DNA of 64,000 nt from Leptotrichia massiliensis (GTDB lineage: Bacteria; Fusobacteriota; Fusobacteriia; Fusobacteriales; Leptotrichiaceae), in the NCBI RefSeq assembly GCF_900104625.1, contig NZ_FNVZ01000005.1, positions 558,001 to 622,000 of the forward strand, written 5' to 3'. This document shows positions 9,127 through 17,685 of the stretch, in pieces. The notes under the pieces are model-generated. The model was not told where the DNA came from, made no database searches, and saw nothing but the letters and a program-made list of their open reading frames with translations. Position 1 is the first letter of the stretch. The number at the start of each line of letters is the position of its first letter. The position numbers and the translations under genes are program-made.

Positions 9127-9822
9127 ATGAAAATAATAAAGACAAATTGTATTGTTTTAAAAAAAAAGGAAATGAAAGAAGCGGATTTATTAGTAACACT
9201 TTTTAGCAAAGAATACGGTAAAATAATGGCAACAGCCTATGGAATTCGTAAATCAAGAAAAAGAAATGTTGTTTCTTTAAATCCGCTAAATGAAGTTGAG
9301 ATAACGCTTTCACAAAAAAATAATTTTTATGTGGTACAAGATGTAGAAATTTTAAAAAACTTTAAAAATATTCTAAAGAACATTGAAAAGTTGGAAATTT
9401 CATTGTATGTACTTGATAGTATAGATAAAATTTATTATATTACAGATGAAAATGGGGATTTTTTTGATAAGTTACTAGAAATATTGAGCTTTATTGATAT
9501 TCTTCCATATATGAAAAGAGGATATAAATATTATGTTGTGTTATCATTTTTACGAAGAATAATGATAGAACAGGGTATTTATGATATTGAAGAGATTAGC
9601 TTAATAATGGAGAAGGAAAAAAAAGAAAATTTACAAAAATATAAAGAAATTTTGAAAATTGTAAGAAATAGTTCAGATATTCTTGATACTCAACAGAAAT
9701 TAGAAGATTATGCTGATTTTTTGAGAAGAATGGTTATTATTTTTGAAAATTTTATAAATAAAAATTTACAAGTTGAAATAAAAATAAGGAAATTTATTAT
9801 GGAGGAATTTTATGGAAGATAA
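9127..9822 (+). CDS. recO: DNA repair protein RecO
   Basis: Recombination mediator that, with RecR (encoded at 25339), helps load RecA on SSB-coated single strands. The 231 residues begin with the N-terminal OB fold (KTNCIVLKKKEMKEADLLVTLFSKEYGKI), followed by the helical domain. The zinc-binding cysteines found in many RecO proteins are absent; the only cysteine is near the N-terminus. The last codons overlap the next gene by 11 bases, so translation of the EIIA gene is likely coupled. Confidence 0.9.
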   Translation: MKIIKTNCIVLKKKEMKEADLLVTLFSKEYGKIMATAYGIRKSRKRNVVSLNPLNEVEITLSQKNNFYVVQDVEILKNFKNILKNIEKLEISLYVLDSIDKIYYITDENGDFFDKLLEILSFIDILPYMKRGYKYYVVLSFLRRIMIEQGIYDIEEISLIMEKEKKENLQKYKEILKIVRNSSDILDTQQKLEDYADFLRRMVIIFENFINKNLQVEIKIRKFIMEEFYGR

Positions 9823-10282
9823 AAATATTGCTGATTATATTAAGGTTGAAACAATAAATTTGAATTTAGAATCAAAAAATAAAAATGCAGTAATTAGAGA
9901 GTTGTACAACAATTTAAAACAAACAAATTTGATAAAAGATGAAGAACAAGGACTGAATGATATTTTTAAAAGAGAAGACATGGGATCAACTGGAATTGGT
10001 AAAAGAATAGCTTTACCGCATGCAAAGACAAAAGCTGTGGATGAGTTAATGATAACATTTGGAATTTCAAGAAATGGAATTTCATATAATTCAGTAGATG
10101 ATGAGAATGTAAATATATTTTTTATGTTTTTATGTCCAGAAAATAAAACACGAGAATATTTAAAAGTTTTGGCAAGAATTTCTAGATTAATAAGAGAAGA
10201 AAAATTTGTTAATGATTTGTTGAAAGCAACTTCTAATCAAGAGATTCTGGAACTTATCATAAAAGAAGAAATTAGCAGTTAA
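9812..10282 (+). CDS. PTS EIIA domain protein, fructose/nitrogen (PtsN) type
   Basis: Accepts phosphate from a PTS phosphocarrier on His70 in the ALPHAKT motif, preceded by GSTGIGKR. The 156 residues form a single EIIA type-2 domain with no fused EIIB or EIIC, so a regulatory PtsN-like role or a separate permease partner is likely. No permease gene is nearby; PTS Enzyme I is encoded at 26914. The start lies inside recO with GGAGG just upstream. Which sugar or regulator it serves cannot be read here. Confidence 0.9.
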   Translation: MEDKNIADYIKVETINLNLESKNKNAVIRELYNNLKQTNLIKDEEQGLNDIFKREDMGSTGIGKRIALPHAKTKAVDELMITFGISRNGISYNSVDDENVNIFFMFLCPENKTREYLKVLARISRLIREEKFVNDLLKATSNQEILELIIKEEISS

Positions 10283-10447
10283 TTAAACTAAAACAAGTAA
10301 GTAAATTCCAGCTTCATTTTTTAGTAAACAGTAAAATTTCTTTAGACTAAATGAAAGAATTAAACTTTAAATTTCTAAATGTTGTTTTTTAGAGCTTGAT
10401 AGATATTCTAAAAATATTTTAATATTTAGAAAAGATAGGGGGAATTT

Positions 10448-10909
10448 ATGAGATGTCCATTTTGTGGTTATGAAAATACAAAAGTTGTCGATAGTCGTGT
10501 TTATTTTGAAGGAAATTCAATAAAACGACGACGTGAGTGTGAAAAATGTGGAAAAAGATTTACAACTCATGAAAAAGTGGTTGAATTATCACTTTTTGTA
10601 ATAAAGAAAAATGGAGAAAAACAGGCATATTCACGTGAAAAAGTTTATAATGGAATTATTAGAGCATTTAAAAAAAGAGATATTGAGAATGAAAAAATTG
10701 AAGAAACATTGGATAAAATTGAACGTGAAATTTTAACAGATTATTCTGGTGAAATAAAATCTAGTGAGCTGGGTGACAAAATACTTTCATATTTAATTGA
10801 TTTGGATGAAATTGCCTATGTTAGATTTGCGTCTGTTTATAAAAAATTTGATAGTTTAGATAGTTTTGTAAAAGAAATTGAAAAAATAAGAAAGAACAAA
10901 AAAAAATAA
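10448..10909 (+). CDS. nrdR: Transcriptional repressor NrdR
   Basis: Represses ribonucleotide reductase genes in response to ATP/dATP. The 153 residues show the zinc ribbon with Cys3, Cys6, Cys31 and Cys34, then an ATP-cone domain (about 48-138, starting LFVIKKNGEKQAYSREKV). GGGGG-containing Shine-Dalgarno sequence lies just before ATG. No nrd gene and no obvious pair of NrdR boxes is in the window, so its targets lie elsewhere. A 165-base gap separates it from the EIIA gene. Confidence 0.96.
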   Translation: MRCPFCGYENTKVVDSRVYFEGNSIKRRRECEKCGKRFTTHEKVVELSLFVIKKNGEKQAYSREKVYNGIIRAFKKRDIENEKIEETLDKIEREILTDYSGEIKSSELGDKILSYLIDLDEIAYVRFASVYKKFDSLDSFVKEIEKIRKNKKK

Positions 10910-10935
10910 ATTAAAAATTTTGAAAAGGAGAAGGC

Positions 10936-11205
10936 ATGAAAAAACTTATTGTTGTTGGAAATATTATATTTATATGTTTAGTTGTATATTTCATTGGTCA
11001 AAGTGTAAAAGTATTTTTAGGAAAGCCTGGCATGCAAAAAAAGTTGGAAACAGCAAATAATGAAATAAAAGAGCTTACTGATAAGAAAAATAAATTATTG
11101 GAACAAGCAAAAAATTCTAATGATGATGACAATACCGATAAATTTGCAAGAAATAATTTGAATTTAAAGAAAAAAGGAGAAGAAACTTATAAAATTGTTG
11201 ACTAA
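10936..11205 (+). CDS. FtsB/DivIC-like septum formation initiator
   Basis: A small bitopic division protein: 89 residues with one N-terminal membrane span (about 4-23), a coiled coil (about 34-60, KLETANNEIKELTDKKNKLLEQA) and the typical tail in which an ARNNLNLKKKGEETYKIV segment follows the coiled coil. In the family this links FtsL and FtsQ at the septum. AAGGAGAAGG precedes ATG. It lies 26 bases after nrdR. An FtsL-like partner is encoded at 30589. Confidence 0.85.
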   Translation: MKKLIVVGNIIFICLVVYFIGQSVKVFLGKPGMQKKLETANNEIKELTDKKNKLLEQAKNSNDDDNTDKFARNNLNLKKKGEETYKIVD

Positions 11206-11241
11206 GATTCTAAATAGTTAATTTTATAAGTCTATAGAACA

Positions 11242-11736
11242 ATGAACAATTTTAATAATACCAAACAATTAAAAGAGAAATTAGAAAAATGTAAAATAGA
11301 AGATGACAGAAATAAATATATTTTTAGGGCAAACTTAAAATATGTGCTTTCATCATCTATTTTTTTTATAATAATTGCATTTATTGCAGGATATTCATTA
11401 TATAAAGGAATTACAGGTATAGAAAAACTTACGCCATTAAAAATAGCTTTTATAGTAATTTTATTTGGGTATGTTCTTATCGCTTCTTTTCTTTTGTTTA
11501 AATTTAAAATTACAATTGAAAACAATGAAATAGTTTTAAAAAATATGCAAATTAAAATGGAAGATATTGAAAGTGCAACTGTCAAAATTATTAAAGTCAG
11601 TGCAAGCAAAGTCGATAAATTTTTGGAAATAATAACAAAAGATAAAAAGAGAATACAAATTAGATTAAATATAAGTAATGAATTATTATTTTTTAAATTA
11701 TTACAAAATCAAATTGGAGAGAAACTGGATATTTAA
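11242..11736 (+). CDS. Two-span membrane protein with a PH-like C-terminal part
   Basis: Unrecognised 164-residue protein. It has a charged N-terminus, two membrane spans (about 35-54 and 69-90), then a beta-rich cytoplasmic segment (FKITIENNEIVLKNMQIKMEDIESATV...) that reads like the bacterial PH-like domains attached to membrane hairpins. There is no convincing Shine-Dalgarno site before ATG 11242, so initiation may be weak or coupled. It is 36 bases after the FtsB-like gene and shares its direction. Function unknown; the gene at 20806 has a comparable span-plus-beta layout. Confidence 0.75.
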   Translation: MNNFNNTKQLKEKLEKCKIEDDRNKYIFRANLKYVLSSSIFFIIIAFIAGYSLYKGITGIEKLTPLKIAFIVILFGYVLIASFLLFKFKITIENNEIVLKNMQIKMEDIESATVKIIKVSASKVDKFLEIITKDKKRIQIRLNISNELLFFKLLQNQIGEKLDI

Positions 11737-11836
11737 ATATAATTTATAAATTAGAATAATGTTAATTAAATTATAAGTATGTTTAATTTTAAGAAGTTAT
11801 AAGTATAATTTGAAATTTTAGAAAGGAATGATTAAA

Positions 11837-13282
11837 ATGAAAAAAATAATTTTAATAATTAATATATTTTTGTGCAGTTTTATTTTTGCAGATGATAGTT
11901 CATTAAAAAAAGCACTTGTAAAAGTTTATGCAGCTCATCAGATGTATAATTATGCCTCACCTTGGCAAAATGGGCAAGATTACAATTCAACAGCAACAGG
12001 TTTTATAATTGATGGAAATAGAATTATTACAAATGCTCATGCTGTACTAAATGAAAAATTTTTACAAGTTAGAAAAGAAGGTGATTCACGAAAATATAAA
12101 GCAAGTGTAAAATTTGTATCAGAAGAATATGATTTGGCGATGATTGATGTGGAGGATAAATCATTTTTTAATGGAACAACCTCGTTAAAATTAGGTAAAT
12201 TACCACAAATTCAGGAAAATTTAACAGTTTACGGATACCCGCTTGGAGGTGACAAGCTTAGTACAACTAGAGGAATAGTTTCAAGAATGGAGCATAATAC
12301 GTATACATTAACAAATCAGAAATTTTTGATTGGACAGACTGATGCAGCTATTAACAGTGGAAACAGTGGTGGACCAGTTTTGAGTAATAACAGAGTTGTA
12401 GGTGTTGCTTTTGCTGGACTTACACAAGCTGATAATATTGGGTATTTTATTCCTGTTAATATACTTGAAAACTTTCTTGATGATGTAAGAGATGGAAATT
12501 ATGATGGACCACCAAAACTAGGAGTACAATGGGGAAAACTAGAAAGTACGTCGCAACGTCAGATGTTAGGATTAAAAAATGATTCAAAGGGTATCATTAT
12601 AAAAAAAGTGTTTACAAATTCACCATTTTATGGAATTTTACAACGAAATGATGTATTATTAAAATTAGATGGGCAAGATATTGAATCAGATGGAACAATT
12701 GAGTTCCGTAGAAATGAAAAAACAGACTTTAATTTTATAAATCAGGAAAAAAAATATGGACAAAGTTTGAGTTATGAAATTATAAGGGATAAAAAGGTTC
12801 AAAAAGGGCAAGTTACATTAAAGAAAACAGATATAAAATATAGTGTCGTAAAAAGTATAAAATTGCAGGATGCACCATCGTATTATGTCTACGGAGGGTT
12901 AATATTTGAACCACTTACAACAAACTATATTACAGCACTTTCCCAATCTCGTCCGACAAACACACTTGCTGCAATTTATGATAGAGAAGAATTGTTTAAG
13001 GATTATAACGGATTGGTAATATTAGTGAGAGTTTTGCCATTTGATGTGAACCTTGGATATTCTGATTTGGAAAATAAAATAATTACGAAAGTTAATGGAA
13101 AAAAATATAAGGATTTTGATGATTTTGTACAAAAAGTTAAAAGTACAAATAGTGAATTTATTGTTTTTGAAGATGAGGATAGTAATGAAATAGTACTGGA
13201 TGTAGCAAAAGTTAATGCTCAGAAATCAGAATTGATGGAAAATTATAATATTTCACGTGAAATGTCAAGTGATATAAAATAA
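11837..13282 (+). CDS. DegP/HtrA-like trypsin-fold serine protease, exported
   Basis: A 481-residue exported protease. Signal peptide (about 1-18, ending FIFA), then a chymotrypsin fold with the complete triad His68 (TNAHAVL), Asp99 (DLAMID) and Ser177 (NSGNSGGPV). A PDZ domain follows at about 228-330 (LGVQWGKLES..., NDVLLKLDGQDIES), and a second PDZ-like region may occupy the end (NKIITKVNGKKYKDFDDF). The frame is open from an ATG at 11828, only one base after GAAAGGA, so ATG 11837 is a better start. The architecture suggests periplasmic quality control. It precedes the LolC/LolD-like pair. Confidence 0.88.
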   Translation: MKKIILIINIFLCSFIFADDSSLKKALVKVYAAHQMYNYASPWQNGQDYNSTATGFIIDGNRIITNAHAVLNEKFLQVRKEGDSRKYKASVKFVSEEYDLAMIDVEDKSFFNGTTSLKLGKLPQIQENLTVYGYPLGGDKLSTTRGIVSRMEHNTYTLTNQKFLIGQTDAAINSGNSGGPVLSNNRVVGVAFAGLTQADNIGYFIPVNILENFLDDVRDGNYDGPPKLGVQWGKLESTSQRQMLGLKNDSKGIIIKKVFTNSPFYGILQRNDVLLKLDGQDIESDGTIEFRRNEKTDFNFINQEKKYGQSLSYEIIRDKKVQKGQVTLKKTDIKYSVVKSIKLQDAPSYYVYGGLIFEPLTTNYITALSQSRPTNTLAAIYDREELFKDYNGLVILVRVLPFDVNLGYSDLENKIITKVNGKKYKDFDDFVQKVKSTNSEFIVFEDEDSNEIVLDVAKVNAQKSELMENYNISREMSSDIK

Positions 13283-13320
13283 AAAAATATTTATTCATAT
13301 GAAAGGAGAAAAAATAAAAT

Positions 13321-14484
13321 ATGGTTGAATTTTTTATTGCATTTAGGCATGTTGTTGAAAGGAAATTTCAAAGTATATTTTCTGTGCTTGGAGTTGCTAT
13401 TGCTGTAACAGTATTTATTGTTTCACTTACTGTTTCAAACGGACTTGAAAAAAATATGATTAATTCATTGCTTACAATGAGTCCCCATATTTTGATAAAA
13501 AATAAGAAAAAAACTTTTTTTCAAGATTATAATCAAATTGTAGATAATATAAAAAAAATACAAGGTGTAAAAGCTGTTATTCCACAAATTAATAGTCAAT
13601 CGATAATAAAATTTGAAGGCTTTGCAAAAGGAGTTCTTGCTGATGGAATTAGTCCTGAAAATGTAAAACATGGACTAAATTTGAAAATAGTTGAAGGAAA
13701 TGATAATATTGCAGAGCTTAATTCAGTTCTGATTGGAGAACAGTTAGCATATGAAATGAGATTAAAAGTTGGACAGGAAATAAGTCTTGTGTCTGCTGAA
13801 AATAAAGAAATAAAATTAATTGTAAGGGGAATTTTTAAAACTGGTTTTTTAGATTATGATTCAAATCTTATTGTTGTTCCATTGGAAACTATGCAAATTT
13901 TAGCAGAACAAGATAAAGCTGCAACGGAAATAGGAATTAAAGTTGAAAGTCCACAAAAAGTGGAAACAATATTAAACCAAGTGAGAAATATAGTTAATCA
14001 GGAAGAATACAGTACAATAAGTTGGAAAACAATTAATCAGAATCTTTTGAAGGCAGTACAGTTTGAAAAATTTGTATTAATTGCGATTTTAAGTCTACTT
14101 CTTGTTATAGCAAGTTTTGCTGTATCGGTAATTTTAAATATGATTGTCCGAGAAAAAATAAAAGATATAGGTATTTTAAAATCAATTGGATATACAAATA
14201 AAAATATTCGTAGAATTTTTACAATAGAAGGGCTAATAATCGGAGTTTTTGGAATGATTATGGCAAGCGGATTATCGCCACTTGTATTGATAGGACTAAA
14301 AATTTTATTTAAGGAATATATGAAAGGTGGAACCTATTACTTAGAAGAATTGCCATTGTATATTTCTCAAAAGGAACTTTTAATTATTTATGGAGTAACA
14401 TTTGTAGTTGTATTTCTATCAACAATTTTTCCGGCAGCCAGAGCAGCCAGATTAAAACCTGTGGAGGCGTTAAAATATGAATAA
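13321..14484 (+). CDS. LolC/LolE-like ABC transporter permease
   Basis: A 387-residue permease of the MacB/FtsX/LolCE group: one span near the N-terminus (about 19-40), a large extracytoplasmic domain (about 45-250) and three C-terminal spans (about 258-280, 306-330, 350-372). The cytoplasmic IREKIKDIGILKSIGYTNKNI and [12 protein letters not shown] segments are family hallmarks. The N-terminus FFIAFRHVVERKFQSIFSVLGVAIAV is LolC-like. It overlaps the next gene by eight bases. With that ATPase it probably extracts lipoproteins from the inner membrane, though a peptide or drug exporter is possible. Confidence 0.88.
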   Translation: MVEFFIAFRHVVERKFQSIFSVLGVAIAVTVFIVSLTVSNGLEKNMINSLLTMSPHILIKNKKKTFFQDYNQIVDNIKKIQGVKAVIPQINSQSIIKFEGFAKGVLADGISPENVKHGLNLKIVEGNDNIAELNSVLIGEQLAYEMRLKVGQEISLVSAENKEIKLIVRGIFKTGFLDYDSNLIVVPLETMQILAEQDKAATEIGIKVESPQKVETILNQVRNIVNQEEYSTISWKTINQNLLKAVQFEKFVLIAILSLLLVIASFAVSVILNMIVREKIKDIGILKSIGYTNKNIRRIFTIEGLIIGVFGMIMASGLSPLVLIGLKILFKEYMKGGTYYLEELPLYISQKELLIIYGVTFVVVFLSTIFPAARAARLKPVEALKYE

Positions 14485-15175
14485 AATAATAGAATTGAAA
14501 AATGTTAATAAAATTTATAAGACAAAAGTTGAAAACATTCATATATTAAAAAATATAAATTTAGCCTTTAACAAAGGGGATTTTATTTCGATTCAAGGCA
14601 AATCAGGAAATGGAAAAACAACACTTCTGAATATACTGGGACTTTTGGATGAACCAACTGATGGAGAAATCTATATTGGAGGAGAGAAAATCCATTATAA
14701 GAATGAAAAAGCCAAAACTGCAATAAGAAATCAAAAAATAGGTTTTGTATTCCAATTTCATTATCTTTTAAATGAGTTTACAGCACTTGAAAATGTTATG
14801 ATGCCTGCACTTGTTAATAAAAATATGAGCAGGAATGAAGCACAAAAGAAAGCCAAGGAACTACTTGCACTTGTTGGTCTTGCAAAACGTTTAAAACATA
14901 AACCTATGGAGCTTTCAGGTGGTGAAAAACAGCGTGTAGCGATAGCAAGAGCTATGATTAACGATCCTGATATAATACTGGCTGATGAGCCAACAGGAAA
15001 TCTGGATACAGAAACAAGTAATATGATAAATGAACTATTTATGAAAATAAATCAAGAAAGAAACCAGTCTATAATAATAGTTACTCACAGTTTGGAACTA
15101 GCAAATCTGGCTTCTTACAAATATAAAATTGAAAATGGCGAATTTAATATGATTTTACCAACAATACAATTTTAG
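14477..15175 (+). CDS. LolD-like ABC transporter ATP-binding protein
   Basis: ATPase partner of the preceding permease. The 232 residues carry Walker [10 protein letters not shown] (about 38-46), Q-loop FQFHYLL, signature [14 protein letters not shown], Walker [13 protein letters not shown] and the H-loop VTHS: complete and apparently active. The DEPTGNLD and [19 protein letters not shown] segments are typical of the LolD/MacB/FtsE group. Translation is coupled by the eight-base overlap. A second ATPase of this group, for the MacA system, is at 54546. Confidence 0.92.
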   Translation: MNKIIELKNVNKIYKTKVENIHILKNINLAFNKGDFISIQGKSGNGKTTLLNILGLLDEPTDGEIYIGGEKIHYKNEKAKTAIRNQKIGFVFQFHYLLNEFTALENVMMPALVNKNMSRNEAQKKAKELLALVGLAKRLKHKPMELSGGEKQRVAIARAMINDPDIILADEPTGNLDTETSNMINELFMKINQERNQSIIIVTHSLELANLASYKYKIENGEFNMILPTIQF

Positions 15176-15187
15176 GAAAATTTACTA

Positions 15188-16279
15188 ATGAAAAAAGAAA
15201 AAATTTATCTGCATTACGATATGGATGCTTTCTTTGCGGCAATTGAGCAAAGGGATAATAGGGAACTTAGGGGAAAACCTATCGCAATAGGACATGGAGT
15301 TGTGACAACGGCAAGCTATGAAGCCAGAAAATATGGAGTAAAATCTGCGATGCCAACAGTTCAGGCTAAACGGCTATGTCCAAATCTTATTGTTGTAAGC
15401 CTTAGAAAAGGTGTTTATTTTGAAGAAGGCAGAAGAATACAGGGATTAATAAAAAAAGTCTTGAAAAAATGCGAATTTACTTCTGTTGATGAAGGTTATA
15501 TTGATATTACAGAGTTTATTTGGAATAAAAATACAAGACTTGATAAAAGAGATGAAATTTTAAAAATTGAAAGATTTATAAAAAAATTTAAAAAGTATAT
15601 TTATGATAATTCAAGACTTACTTGCTCAGTTGGGATAGGTTTTAGCAAGATAAGTGCTAAAATCGCAAGTGATATTAATAAGCCAAATGGTTATTTTATA
15701 TTTAGGAACTGTGAACATTTTTTAGATTATATTTATAATAAAGAGCTTGGAATAATTCCAGGAATTGGAAGAAAGACAAGGGAAGTATTAAAATTATTTA
15801 ATATAACAAATGTCTTTCAGCTTTATGAAATTGAGAAAAATGAATTAATCAGAAGATTTGGGGAAAGCAAAGGGGAGTATCTGTATAATTCTGTTCGTGG
15901 CTTACATTCTTCTGAGATAAATACAGACAGAAAAAGACAGTCTTATGGACACGAAGTAACTTTTCATCAGAATGAAAATGATATTTTGGCATTGCATGCT
16001 GAATTAAAAAAACAGTCTGAAAGATTGAGCAGCAAACTTATTGAAAACAATGAATTTGCCAAAACAGTTACAATAAAAATCCGATATTCCAATTTTGCAA
16101 CACACACTCGCTCAAAAACGTTGAAAAGTGCAACGAACGATGTAAACGGAATATATAAGGCAGCTCTTGAAAATCTGGAATTTTTTGAAAAAAAGAATGA
16201 AGTACGGCTTATTGGAATACAGTTAAGCTCGATTTTGAAAAGCAATGTAGTTCAGTTGTCGTTTGACGATTTAAAATAA
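15188..16279 (+). CDS. dinB: DNA polymerase IV (Y-family translesion polymerase)
   Basis: Error-prone polymerase that copies past lesions. In 363 residues the catalytic carboxylates are visible as Asp11 (YDMDAFFAAIE) and Asp101/Glu102 (SVDEGYID, where the family usually has SIDEAYLD). Also present are TTASYEARKYGV, CSVGIG and the helix-hairpin-helix IPGIGRKTREVL (about 190-203), then the little-finger domain. A terminal beta-clamp-binding peptide may be QLSFDDL. It starts 12 bases after the LolD-like gene, but that seems positional only. No LexA-type operator is obvious. Confidence 0.94.
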   Translation: MKKEKIYLHYDMDAFFAAIEQRDNRELRGKPIAIGHGVVTTASYEARKYGVKSAMPTVQAKRLCPNLIVVSLRKGVYFEEGRRIQGLIKKVLKKCEFTSVDEGYIDITEFIWNKNTRLDKRDEILKIERFIKKFKKYIYDNSRLTCSVGIGFSKISAKIASDINKPNGYFIFRNCEHFLDYIYNKELGIIPGIGRKTREVLKLFNITNVFQLYEIEKNELIRRFGESKGEYLYNSVRGLHSSEINTDRKRQSYGHEVTFHQNENDILALHAELKKQSERLSSKLIENNEFAKTVTIKIRYSNFATHTRSKTLKSATNDVNGIYKAALENLEFFEKKNEVRLIGIQLSSILKSNVVQLSFDDLK

Positions 16280-16330
16280 ATTATTAATATATTTTAATAA
16301 TAAAATTATTTAAGATGGGAAGTGGAACAA

Positions 16331-16738
16331 ATGATTTTAAGTGAAAAAGAAATATTAAGTTATATTGATGAAGTAAATCTTTTGATGGAAAAAGCATACG
16401 TGCCGTATTCTAAATTTCCTGTTGCTGCGTTATTAATTGATGATAATGGAAACAAGCATAAAGGAGTTAATGTTGAAAATGCTTCTTTTGGACTTACTCT
16501 TTGTGCTGAACGTAATGCAATAACAACAGCAATTACTGGGAACATGAAAAAAATAAAGTTACTTGTTATAACAGGAAATACACCTGAGCCAATTAGTCCG
16601 TGTGGAGCATGTAGACAGGTAATAAAAGAATTTTCAGATAAAGACACAGTTATTATTTTGACAAATAAAAATAGAAAATATAGAATTACTTCGTTAGATG
16701 AATTGTTGCCATATTCGTTTGGACCAGAAGATTTGTAA
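16331..16738 (+). CDS. cdd: Cytidine deaminase
   Basis: Deaminates cytidine and deoxycytidine to uridine forms in pyrimidine salvage. The 135 residues hold the complete zinc site: Cys58 and Glu60 in LCAERNA, and Cys91 and Cys94 in PCGACRQV. The N-terminal AYVPYSKFPVAA motif binds the nucleoside. Homotetrameric class by length. A GTG at 16322 extends the frame by three codons but sits one base after the GGGA site, so ATG 16331 is preferred. It lies 51 bases after dinB and may be its last co-transcribed gene. Confidence 0.95.
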   Translation: MILSEKEILSYIDEVNLLMEKAYVPYSKFPVAALLIDDNGNKHKGVNVENASFGLTLCAERNAITTAITGNMKKIKLLVITGNTPEPISPCGACRQVIKEFSDKDTVIILTNKNRKYRITSLDELLPYSFGPEDL

Positions 16739-16917
16739 AAGTTAAATAACAAACAAAATTTTTATTGAATTATTTTGAAGAATAATATTGAAATTTTCTT
16801 AAAATAAGGTATAATTATTATGAGAGGAGAAGGTAAAAATACCTATTTTTATAAATCTTCATTATATTATTTTTTGAAATTTATTTTAAAAATATTACAT
16901 TTTTTATTAGTTTTTAC

Positions 16918-16945
16918 TTGCAAACTTAAAAAAATAGGTTATAAT
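16918..16945 (+). promoter_or_regulatory. Promoter of the SH3-domain protein gene
   Basis: TTGCAA (16918-16923), 16 bases, TATAAT (16940-16945); AAGGAGTG and ATG follow. Confidence 0.75.
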
Positions 16946-16995
16946 ATAATTGGAAATAACGTGTGTTATATAAAATTATTAAGGAGTGATTTTTT

Positions 16996-17478
16996 ATGAA
17001 AAAGTTTATACTAAAAAAAATGTTTCTAGTTTCAATTTTATCTATGGGTTTTAGTGCTATCTCAATGGGAGCTGCATTTGTGACTTCGTCAAAAGATAAT
17101 GCAATTAACATAAGACAATCTGCAACTACAGATTCTAAAGTTGTTGAAACTATTACAAATGGACACATACTAGAAAGCAATGAAAAATCTGGTGAATGGC
17201 ATAAAGTAACGTATTATAACGATGAAATTAAAAAATCTTTTACTGGTTACATTCACAATAGTCAATTAAAAGAAATTGTAGGAAAGCTTACTATAACTTC
17301 AAGCGAAGGATACAGTAATATAAGAGAAAAACCAACAACAAAGTCTACAATTAAAACTAAACTAAAAACTGGACAGACAGTTTACGCGATAAGCAAAACA
17401 GATGATGACTGGTATTATATTAGATACAACGGAAATCAATATGGGTATATTTACAGTAACCAGGTAGCTAAAAAATAG
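16996..17478 (+). CDS. Secreted protein with two bacterial SH3 domains
   Basis: A 160-residue product: signal peptide (about 1-27, ending SMGAA), then two SH3b repeats. The first is at about 29-92 (NAINIRQSATTDSKVVETI... TGYIHNSQL) and the second at about 95-158 (GYSNIREKPTTKSTIKTKLKTGQ... YGYIYSNQV). The NIR-x8-K/V and YGYI signatures are clear. Such domains bind peptidoglycan; here no catalytic domain is attached, so it may be a wall-binding or regulatory factor. Own promoter and terminator, so monocistronic. Confidence 0.88.
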   Translation: MKKFILKKMFLVSILSMGFSAISMGAAFVTSSKDNAINIRQSATTDSKVVETITNGHILESNEKSGEWHKVTYYNDEIKKSFTGYIHNSQLKEIVGKLTITSSEGYSNIREKPTTKSTIKTKLKTGQTVYAISKTDDDWYYIRYNGNQYGYIYSNQVAKK

Positions 17479-17500
17479 ATTTTTAAACAACTAAATAAAA

Positions 17501-17540
17501 AATGGCAGGAAATATTAACAAATATAATCCTGCTATTTTT
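17501..17540 (+). terminator. Intrinsic terminator after the SH3-domain gene
   Basis: A ten-pair stem: AATGGCAGGA (17501-17510) with TCCTGCTATT (17528-17537), one G-U pair, ending in ATTTTT. Confidence 0.8.
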
Positions 17541-17553
17541 ATATCAAATAATT

Positions 17554-17607
17554 TATAGTAAAACTGCTTTAAAACCAAACTCAAAAGCTATAACTATTTT
17601 ACTTAAA
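17554..17607. repeat. Dispersed intergenic repeat, copy B
   Basis: Partner of 7413-7466 (43 of 54 identical). It lies between two convergent genes. Its first 20 bases also match 31125-31144 at 18 positions, and TATAGT-AAACTGCTTT recurs with changes at 45674-45691. Confidence 0.6.
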
Positions 17608-17685
17608 TCCTAAATTTATATAATTTTTAATAGTTTCATTTTAAATAGATTCGAGTATATTTGAAAAATAAAGTTACACAATAAC

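Noticed and set aside
16820-16999. 59-codon open frame upstream of the SH3-domain gene, overlapping its ATG as ATGA, with a TTGAAA/TATAAT promoter match just before it and a small AGGTA-AAAA-TACCT hairpin inside
   Set aside because: No Shine-Dalgarno site for its ATG, composition like non-coding DNA, and it runs through the promoter and ribosome site of the next gene; likely chance.
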